Program-made: the position numbers and the translations under genes
Shown: positions 1 through 5,468 of the stretch, in pieces
Numbering within the stretch: the stretch's first letter is position 1
How the letters are laid out: the number at the start of each line of letters is the position of its first letter
The notes under the pieces: model-generated
Databases searched by the model: none
What the model was told of the DNA's origin: nothing
The model's input: the letters and a program-made list of their open reading frames with translations, nothing else
Assembly: GCA_945487985.1 (NCBI GenBank)
Contig: CALYTX010000104.1
Location: forward strand, 1 to 5,468
Source: an uncultured Verrucomicrobiota bacterium
GTDB taxonomy: Bacteria > Verrucomicrobiota > Kiritimatiellia > RFP12 > UBA1067
DNA length: 5,468 nucleotides
Reading direction: 5' to 3'

Positions 1-189
1 ATCGATTTGTGGTCGGCGGTTGATGATACTGGTACTTGTGTATCTGCGGGGGAGGTTGTCTGGTTCGCCCCTGACATTGATTTTCGCGCCTGTTCAAGAA
101 CCGACGTTGTTTTGCCGCCAACGACGGCTCCACCCGATATTGGTGGAGATTATGTAGTTTATAGTGTCCGCGCTTTATTGCGGTCGTAA
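1..189. other. Upstream non-coding or unassigned region
   Basis: I find no recognisable gene here. Two forward frames are open from the left edge, one to a TAA at 187-189 and one to a TAG at 155-157. Neither translation resembles a known family or looks like the conserved end of a protein. On the minus strand an ATG at 77-75 opens a polar, Ser/Thr-rich stretch of about 25 codons that leaves the window. It could be the N-terminus of a divergent gene, but it has no clear ribosome binding site. The segment most likely carries the promoter of the efflux operon. Confidence 0.4.
160..165 (+). promoter_or_regulatory. Candidate -10 element (TATAGT) of the efflux operon
   Basis: TATAGT matches 5 of 6 bases of the sigma-70 consensus TATAAT. 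A start site about 7 bases downstream (near 172) would give a leader of about 100 bases that includes the whole 190-272 structure. No convincing -35 hexamer lies 16-18 bases upstream; TTGGTG at 140-145 is only 14 bases away. Either an activator is needed or this is a chance match. A weaker alternative is TTGCCG at 220-225 with TATTGT at 243-248 (17-base spacer, 4/6 matches each). That promoter would yield a very short leader. Confidence 0.25.
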
Positions 190-272
190 GTTTTCCTTCA
201 AGACGTTTTGTCGTGCGGATTGCCGGGTGGCTTGCCGCATGTATTGTTTTACTATGTCTTTGAAAGGAAAGC
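190..272 (+). promoter_or_regulatory. Structured 5' leader that can sequester the ribosome binding site
   Basis: Read as RNA, bases 190-206 can pair with 254-272. 190-196 pairs with 266-272 (seven pairs, one G-U), 197-199 with 262-264, and 200-206 with 254-260 (seven pairs, one G-U). Only A265 and U261 are bulged. The 3' strand contains the AAAGGA ribosome binding site and ends directly before the ATG at 273, so the folded form would block initiation. Inside lies a second hairpin: 212-218 pairs with 235-241, then a 3x3 internal loop, then 222-224 pairs with 229-231 around a GGGT loop. There is no U-run, so it is not an intrinsic terminator. Function as a translational switch is inference; the complementarity is read directly from the sequence. 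It matches no riboswitch class I recognise. Confidence 0.4.
263..268 (+). promoter_or_regulatory. Ribosome binding site of the RND-OMF fusion gene
   Basis: AAAGGA, followed by AA, sits four bases before the ATG at 273. An in-frame TGA at 261-263 rules out any upstream start, so this site and ATG fix the N-terminus. The site lies inside the proposed leader stem. Confidence 0.75.
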
Positions 273-3200
273 ATGAAAAATTTATTCAATATTATTCTCG
301 CGCACCCGAAACTGGTACTCGCGGTCGCACTTGTTTGTGCGGCGGTCGGGTGGCGCGTGGGGAAGACGCCTCCAGTGGACGTCTTTCCCGAAATTCGCGA
401 GGCACGTGTTGTGGTACAGGTCGAAGCTGGCGGCTTGACTGCCGAGGAGGTCGAGCAGCGCGTCACGATTCCGATTGAGGCCGTGATGAACGGCATTCCA
501 GGCGTCCGCAAGGTGCGATCCAGCTCTGGTGGTGGTCTCGCGTTCGTTTGGGTCGAATTTGACTGGGACACAGATCTCATGCAGGCGCGCTACAGCGTCT
601 TTGAGCGCTTGGCGTCAGTCCGTGAATCGTTGCCCGAGGAGGTGCGTGCCGAAATTGCCCCTATAGTCTCGATTACAGGTGAGATTATGCTTGTCGCTCT
701 GACCTGTCCGAACGGGGAGGTTTCGCCGCTTGCATTGCGCGAAATGGGTGAATTCGATCTTCGGACGCGGCTGTTGGGCGTGCCCGGCGTTGGAGAAGTA
801 GTAGTGGTCGGAGGGCGTTTGCCTGAATATCAAGTGCTCACAACTCCGGAAAAACTCGCCCAATATGGGCTTGCCCTCTTGGATGTAGTCGCGGCTGCAT
901 CATCGAGTCGGACGTTGGCAAGTGCGGGTTATTTACCTCATTTCATGGGCGAGGAGATACCGCTTCGTCAAGTTGCACGAGCTGATTCACTTGAGACACT
1001 GAAGCGAGTAAAATTGCCGACGCGCGCGGCGGAACCGTTGCGGCTTGGAGATGTAGCTTCGGTTGGCCTTGGCGGAGCTCCGCGTCGAGGCAGTGCGAGC
1101 TTCGGTGGCCAGCCGGCGGTTCTTCTCTCCGTGCAGAAAGCACCTGGAGGGAATACGCTTGAATTGACCAAGCAGCTCGACGCGATTTTGGACGAGTTTG
1201 AGGTCGCGCACAAGTCCGTTGGAATTGAGGTGCATCGCGAGGCATACCGTCAAGCGGATTTCATAGGTCTGTCAATTGACGAAGGTCGCAGTATCATTCG
1301 TGACGCCGTGTTGATTGTCATCCTGGTGCTGGGATTGACGTTGTTGAAGTTCCGGACTGTTCTTATCACACTTGTGACAATGCCGCTTTCAGTACTGGTT
1401 GGGCTGGCGCTTTTCCCGTGCTTTGGGCTCGGCATCAATGTGATGACGTTGGGTGGTTTGGCTGTAGGCATCGGCGATATTGTCGATAGCGCGATAATCT
1501 TTGTCGAAATCATCTGGCGGCGGCTTAGAGAGAATGCCGCATTGTCTGACGAGAGACGCCGTTCCGAGATGGAAGTGGTCGGTTCGGCCGTTCGCGAAGT
1601 AATGCCATCGGTTCTGTTCTCGACAACGATTATATTTCTTGTCTTTGTTCCGCTTTTGATGCTGACGGGGCTTGAAAGCCGGTTCTTTGCGCCTCTCGCA
1701 CAGTCCTATCTGTTAGTTTTCGGCATATCGTTTGCCGTGGCAGTTGCAGTGGTTCCGGCATTGTCGGTTCTCTTGTGGCGAACAGGAAAGACTAAGCCAC
1801 GGCCACAGTCGATAGCTACAGGTCGAGGAGGGGAATCCATTGTCGCTCGCGGACTAAAAGCGGCTTACCGGCCAATTCTTCTCGTCTGTCTCAAATATCC
1901 AAAGACGCTGTGTTCAGTCATGGTGCTCGCTCTTGCGGGAATGATTTACATGGCCTCGGGTTTCGGTGCGAGCTTTATCCAATCGTTCCATGAGGATGCT
2001 TTTACGGTCATTGTCTCGGCACCACCTGGAACCTCTTTAGACGAGACGGAACGCCTTGCCGACAACGCGGCAGAGACAATTGGCGCAATTCCCGGCGTCA
2101 TCTCGGTTCTTCGCCGCACGGGACGCGCCGAGCGCGATCAGCACGCGGAACCGCCATCTGTGTCGGAATTGGTGGTGCGCGTGGATATGAAGGCGAACGC
2201 CAATGATATTCGCAAGTCGATTCGCACAAAGCTCGGGATTATTCCTGGAATTTCGACGATGGTCGGCTATCCGATTGCCCACCGCATCAGTGCGGCGCTA
2301 TCCGGAACCGAGGCGGAACTGGCCATTAATGTGGTCGGGGAGGACTTGGCTGTTCTTCGCGACGTGGCGAAGAAGGTGAAGGAAATTCTCGAGAAGCTTC
2401 CTATCGTTGCCGATGTTCGAGCCAATCGCGAGATTTTAGTGACGACATATCGCGTGGACTATGATCTTGAAGCGTTGGCCGAAGCCGATTTGACGCTACA
2501 AGAAGCGGGCGAACAGGTTTCGGCCGCTTTCAACGGCAAGGTAGTCGGAACGGTGCGTCAGGGGCTCAAGGCGCGTGATATCGTCGTTAGGCTCGATCCT
2601 GAAGGTGGCGAACTGACGCCGGAGACGCTCAAAGCCTTTATGCTCTCATCCTCGACCGGTAAGTATCGCCGTCTTGAAGAGGTTGCCCATGTTTACCGTG
2701 AGGAGGCGTCAAATCTGATTATTCGTGAACAGACGCGGCGAAAAGCGTTGATTACCTGCAATGCCGCAGCCGACTCTGATACTGGCACGCTCGTCAAGAC
2801 GCTTCGAGAGGCTATAGAGCCGACGATTCGCGCAGCAGGCTGTACCGTATCCTATGGCGGGAGCTATGAGGCCCGTCAGAGTGCCGGTCGCCGTTTGGCG
2901 CTGATGGGGATTGCCTTGATAGGTGTTATCTTTTTGTTGCTGACGCTGGCCCTAAAGTCATCGCGCGCTGCGGCAATTGTGATGCTGAATGTGCCGCTAT
3001 CGCTGATTGGCGGTATCGTCGCGGTTTGGATGACGAATCCTGTACTTTCTGTCGCCTCGCTTGTCGGCTTTGTGACGGTTGTGGGCTTTGTGCTCAGGAA
3101 CGGACTTTTGCTTGTGAACCGTTATCGGGAGCTGGAGGAAAGCGGGCTGTCACGACATGAAGCCATAGTCAAAGGCTCATGCGAGCGAATGATGCCGATT

Positions 3201-4634
3201 CTGATGACGTCGCTTACGACGATTCTTGGGCTTGTTCCAATCGTCATGGCCGCCGACAAGCCAGGCGGTGAACTGCTGGCACCGCTGGCGATTGTCCAGT
3301 TTGGCGGTTTGCTTTCGGCATCCGTGCTTAATATGCTTGTCTTGCCCGCAGTTGTTTCGCTATGCGGCAGAAGCTCGCCTCTCGCGCGCCCAGTCACTGT
3401 CGTGACGCTGTTGTTGGTCGCTGGATTGTGGGGCTGCCGCAGTTACGAGGCGCGCACATTGGACTTTGCGCACGAAATGACCGCATGGAATGACGCAGGG
3501 GCGAATGTAAAGCTCGAAACGCAGAAAGATGCCGAGAAGCTTGCGCTCGTTGCGAATCCGGAAATCAACCGGCTCCGTCTCAAAGCCTTGCGCAGAAAGG
3601 AGGAAGCGAAAGATGTCGGTTGGTGGGACGACCCTGAATTGGATTTCGATTTTCTGCGCATCTTGAAGGCGGATGACTATCCTAATCTCTTTGGAGGGAA
3701 ACTCTCTTTTACCGTGCCGCTTTCAGGAGTTCCCAGACTTGAGGCTCGTGCGGCGGAGCTTTACGCCGAAGAAGAAGTGCTGTCTCTCCGTGCGGCCGAG
3801 CGTCGACTTTGTGTTGACGTTAGGACTGCGGCAATCCGTTGGATGGCTGCGGCGCGGCGCGAGGAGACGCTTCGCACAATGCAGGATGACGCGGCGGTGA
3901 CCAACGCCTTCGCCTGTGCAGTGCGACTATTCGGCATGGGGGAGGTCAATGAGGCAGATCTTTCGACGGCCCGCCGCAGACGACATGATCGTTCGCATGC
4001 CTTGCGCAATGCGGAATTGGCGACATTCGAGGCGAAGACGGCGTTTTGCCGATTGCTCGGAGTCTCGCCAACGGCGAATGTCACTTTATCTTTTGACGTG
4101 TGGTCCGAGGAAGAACCGATTGCTATCGCCATGCCAGAAGAACTGACAAGACACGAGGCAGTTCGTGCGGCTCTTGTCCGTCTGGAGAGGAAGGAGGCTG
4201 CATTTCATGCGGAAGTCAGGCGGCAGTATCCGAATCTGACCCTGGGACCAGCATACGAGCGTGAAGACAACCTCGACAGGGTTGGTTTTGTCGCTAGTCT
4301 GACGCTCCCGCTTTGGAACCGTAATCGCAAGGCTATCGCCCAAAGTGAGACGGAGCGAGATTTGGCTTACCGCAATGCACTGGATGTCTGGAAAGAGCTT
4401 GTTTGGAATTCGGTGATGTGCGCCCGCCGCTATCGCCAATTGTCCAAACATATGACGCCTGAAGGACTCGATCGCGGGGCTGTTGACAGATTGCATGGCA
4501 CAGGCGAACTCACGGATATCGCCTACCTCGCCGTCTGCGACGAGATCCTCGAGTCAAAATTGGAAGAAATAACTTGGCGCGAGCAGATGCTGATTTCGCG
4601 CAATGAACTCACTTATTACACCATTGAAAAGTAA
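273..4634 (+). CDS. CusA/CzcA-type heavy-metal RND permease fused to a TolC/CzcC-type outer-membrane factor
   Basis: This 1453-residue protein combines a proton-driven inner-membrane metal pump with its outer-membrane exit duct. The permease part is complete. TM1 lies near 14-30, followed by the family motif PVDVFPEI (35-42) and the porter segment EEVEQRVTIPIE. TM2-TM6 span about 345-503. TM4 carries D405 and E412, matching the CusA/CzcA relay acids, but the usual Asn after that Glu is Ile413. TM7 is near 543-562, the second periplasmic domain near 563-872, and TM8-TM12 run from 875 to about 1031, including VLRNG and the LGLVPI segment. By eye alignment the CusA metal-site residues M573, M623 and M672 become I, V and A, and CusA E939 and K984 become R and M, so Cu(I)/Ag(I) export is unlikely. 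After a lipobox-like junction (C1055), residues 1095-1453 form a full OMF. Its landmarks are NPEI (1095-1098), DDPEL (1119-1123), LFGMGE (1219-1224), LLG (1261-1263) and LPLWNRN (1345-1351). The adaptor gene follows after 13 bases. The exact metal is unknown. Confidence 0.9.
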   Translation: MKNLFNIILAHPKLVLAVALVCAAVGWRVGKTPPVDVFPEIREARVVVQVEAGGLTAEEVEQRVTIPIEAVMNGIPGVRKVRSSSGGGLAFVWVEFDWDTDLMQARYSVFERLASVRESLPEEVRAEIAPIVSITGEIMLVALTCPNGEVSPLALREMGEFDLRTRLLGVPGVGEVVVVGGRLPEYQVLTTPEKLAQYGLALLDVVAAASSSRTLASAGYLPHFMGEEIPLRQVARADSLETLKRVKLPTRAAEPLRLGDVASVGLGGAPRRGSASFGGQPAVLLSVQKAPGGNTLELTKQLDAILDEFEVAHKSVGIEVHREAYRQADFIGLSIDEGRSIIRDAVLIVILVLGLTLLKFRTVLITLVTMPLSVLVGLALFPCFGLGINVMTLGGLAVGIGDIVDSAIIFVEIIWRRLRENAALSDERRRSEMEVVGSAVREVMPSVLFSTTIIFLVFVPLLMLTGLESRFFAPLAQSYLLVFGISFAVAVAVVPALSVLLWRTGKTKPRPQSIATGRGGESIVARGLKAAYRPILLVCLKYPKTLCSVMVLALAGMIYMASGFGASFIQSFHEDAFTVIVSAPPGTSLDETERLADNAAETIGAIPGVISVLRRTGRAERDQHAEPPSVSELVVRVDMKANANDIRKSIRTKLGIIPGISTMVGYPIAHRISAALSGTEAELAINVVGEDLAVLRDVAKKVKEILEKLPIVADVRANREILVTTYRVDYDLEALAEADLTLQEAGEQVSAAFNGKVVGTVRQGLKARDIVVRLDPEGGELTPETLKAFMLSSSTGKYRRLEEVAHVYREEASNLIIREQTRRKALITCNAAADSDTGTLVKTLREAIEPTIRAAGCTVSYGGSYEARQSAGRRLALMGIALIGVIFLLLTLALKSSRAAAIVMLNVPLSLIGGIVAVWMTNPVLSVASLVGFVTVVGFVLRNGLLLVNRYRELEESGLSRHEAIVKGSCERMMPILMTSLTTILGLVPIVMAADKPGGELLAPLAIVQFGGLLSASVLNMLVLPAVVSLCGRSSPLARPVTVVTLLLVAGLWGCRSYEARTLDFAHEMTAWNDAGANVKLETQKDAEKLALVANPEINRLRLKALRRKEEAKDVGWWDDPELDFDFLRILKADDYPNLFGGKLSFTVPLSGVPRLEARAAELYAEEEVLSLRAAERRLCVDVRTAAIRWMAAARREETLRTMQDDAAVTNAFACAVRLFGMGEVNEADLSTARRRRHDRSHALRNAELATFEAKTAFCRLLGVSPTANVTLSFDVWSEEEPIAIAMPEELTRHEAVRAALVRLERKEAAFHAEVRRQYPNLTLGPAYEREDNLDRVGFVASLTLPLWNRNRKAIAQSETERDLAYRNALDVWKELVWNSVMCARRYRQLSKHMTPEGLDRGAVDRLHGTGELTDIAYLAVCDEILESKLEEITWREQMLISRNELTYYTIEK
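3362..3437 (+). other. Permease/channel junction with internal lipoprotein-like signal sequence and hidden out-of-frame start
   Basis: TM12 of the pump ends near residue 1031 (C1031 at 3363). Only about eight residues follow before a hydrophobic run (1041-1053) ending in L-W-G-C, with C1055 at 3435-3437. Together with the basic residues R1033 and R1039 this resembles a signal peptidase II sequence, although Trp at -2 is atypical. An ATG at 3362 in the frame at position 2 (modulo 3) reads MRQKLASRAP before leaving the fusion frame, which looks like a signal-peptide n-region. A TGA in the third frame lies at 3403-3405. Removing any one base between about 3365 and 3391 would end the pump at that TGA and join the ATG at 3362 to the hydrophobic run. 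No good ribosome binding site precedes 3362. Confidence 0.6.
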
Positions 4635-4637
4635 GGA
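4632..4637 (+). promoter_or_regulatory. Ribosome binding site of the adaptor gene, overlapping the previous stop
   Basis: TAAGGA begins with the TAA stop of the fusion gene and lies ten bases before the ATG at 4648. An in-frame TAA at 4639-4641 excludes an earlier start. The overlap with the stop codon suggests translational coupling of pump-channel and adaptor. Confidence 0.75.
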
Positions 4638-4647
4638 ATAAATATCC

Positions 4648-5468
4648 ATGAATACAACTACGAAAACTTTGTTTGCGGTGACGGCACTATTTTCATGTGT
4701 CATTGTCGCCCAAGCGTCTGATCACAATCACGATCACACAACCCATTCCCCGGTAGGGCGCGATGACCATAGCGCGTCGGATTCGTTTCCGGTAGGGTCA
4801 TGCGTCTCGCGTGACCACGATTCGCACACGGCCCACGCCCCAAATGAAGAAAACCATCTCCATGGACCCGAGGTCGAGGTTAGCGTCAGCGCTCAAAAGC
4901 TAATAGGGATCAAGACCGTCCGCGTTTCTGAACGGCAACTTGATGAAAGTATAGATCTCTGGGGACGCTTCGACTTGTCGCCTTCCGCTCGCACCGCAGC
5001 CGTGTCGCCAGTTCAAGGGGTGGTTTCATTGAAGGTTCGATACCATCAGGAGATCCGCAAGGGTGATACGCTCTTCACGGTCTCTTCGCCGGAACTGCGT
5101 GCGCGTTCGGCAGAGATCAAGATCCTCGAAACGCGGCTTGCGGGATTCGTCAAGAATGGGGCTAAGAACGCATCCTTAGCTGCCGAACTCGAGCTGCGCC
5201 GGGCTGAACGCGCCGCGCTCGTAGGTTCGGCACTCGAGGTAGATGGCGTTATCGCGGTGAAAGCGATTGCAGATGGTATTGTTACGGAACTGGCTGTGGC
5301 TGAGGGCGGAACCGTCGAGAAGGGCGGAACCGTGGTCGGACTTGTCAATCCGCAGGATCTCTGCTTCAAGGCGCAAGTTCCCCCAAGCGACCGCCTGCGG
5401 TTATCAAACGGACTCCCTGTCGACATCGATGGACTCAAGGGGCGTCTCGAACTTGGCACCGTCAATCC
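4648..5468 (+). CDS. CusB/HlyD-type periplasmic adaptor with His-rich N-terminus (3' end cut by window)
   Basis: This is the membrane-fusion subunit that would bridge the pump and the channel in the periplasm. The visible 273 residues begin with a Sec signal peptide (K6, hydrophobic 8-21, likely cleavage after AQA at 21-23). Cys17 in LFSC could mimic a lipobox but lies in mid-hydrophobic core. Residues 26-72 contain ten histidines, including HNHDH at 26-30, and look like a metal-binding tail. The core follows: a beta segment with WGRF (105-108), the first lipoyl half (about 119-150, with GVV, KGDTLFTV and SPEL), a short charged helical hairpin (about 151-195), the second lipoyl half (about 200-236, with ADGIVTELAVAEGGTVEKG), and the start of the beta-barrel (from about 238). 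The hairpin is only about 45 residues, shorter than in drug-efflux adaptors. It is transcribed with the pump-channel gene. The His-rich tail favours a divalent metal; this is inference. The missing C-terminus would hold the rest of the barrel and the membrane-proximal domain. Confidence 0.9.
   Translation, partial: MNTTTKTLFAVTALFSCVIVAQASDHNHDHTTHSPVGRDDHSASDSFPVGSCVSRDHDSHTAHAPNEENHLHGPEVEVSVSAQKLIGIKTVRVSERQLDESIDLWGRFDLSPSARTAAVSPVQGVVSLKVRYHQEIRKGDTLFTVSSPELRARSAEIKILETRLAGFVKNGAKNASLAAELELRRAERAALVGSALEVDGVIAVKAIADGIVTELAVAEGGTVEKGGTVVGLVNPQDLCFKAQVPPSDRLRLSNGLPVDIDGLKGRLELGTVN

Noticed and set aside
7..189. Forward frame of about 60 codons from TTG
   Set aside because: No ribosome binding site, no recognisable family, and overlapping open frames on the same segment. 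Most likely chance.
212..241. Intrinsic terminator at the GC-rich dyad
   Set aside because: The stem is interrupted by a 3x3 internal loop and no run of T follows the 3' arm. It also lies just before the start of an operon.
164..478. Forward frame overlapping the leader and the start of the pump gene
   Set aside because: Cys/Arg-rich shadow of the pump gene. The pump frame carries clear family motifs and the better ribosome binding site.
3362..3490. Separate short gene starting at ATG 3362
   Set aside because: Read as it stands, the frame loses its signal-like character after about ten codons and stops after 43. It only makes sense if joined to the downstream frame, so it is reported as a junction feature.
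3761..4496. Two long minus-strand frames (3761-4132 and 4086-4496)
   Set aside because: Both are antisense to the outer-membrane-factor part, which has clear OMF motifs. Their translations are low-complexity and resemble no family.
5046..5465. Minus-strand frame of 139 codons at the right edge
   Set aside because: Ser/Pro/Ala-rich shadow of the adaptor, whose lipoyl-domain sequence is unmistakable on the + strand.

Overview
This window carries most of a chromosomal-type heavy-metal efflux operon of the resistance-nodulation-division (RND, HME/CusA-CzcA) type, all on the + strand. The genes encode an RND pump, an outer-membrane channel and a periplasmic adaptor, so the host must be a Gram-negative (diderm) bacterium. 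Base composition is moderate by eye (roughly mid-50s % GC). Nothing in the window assigns the host to a phylum with confidence.

Layout. Positions 1-189 hold no gene I can recognise. Positions 190-272 form the leader of the first gene. They contain a long imperfect inverted pairing (190-206 with 254-272) that would bury the ribosome binding site, and it encloses a second dyad (212-241). From 273 to 4634 there is one uninterrupted 1453-residue reading frame. It joins a complete CusA/CzcA-type permease (about residues 1-1031) to a complete TolC/CzcC-type outer-membrane factor (about residues 1055-1453). A lipoprotein-like signal sequence lies at the junction (about 1040-1055). Thirteen bases after its stop, at 4648, begins a CusB/HlyD-type membrane-fusion protein with a Sec signal peptide and a His-rich N-terminus. 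The window edge cuts it off after 273 residues.

How the parts work together. In the CusCBA/CzcCBA model, a trimer of the permease in the inner membrane uses the proton gradient to move metal. The adaptor bridges the periplasm and the outer-membrane trimer provides the exit duct. Gene order here is A-C-B, with A and C in one polypeptide. The permease keeps the core TM4 proton-relay acids (D405, E412) but lacks the three periplasmic methionines and the TM relay residues of CusA, so Cu(I)/Ag(I) export is not supported. The His-rich adaptor hints at a divalent ion such as Zn, Co, Ni or Cd; the exact substrate is unresolved.

The most notable points are the single-ORF pump-channel fusion, which a one-base change would resolve into two overlapping genes, and the structured leader that may control its translation. 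No RNA gene, mobile element, CRISPR array or terminator was found.
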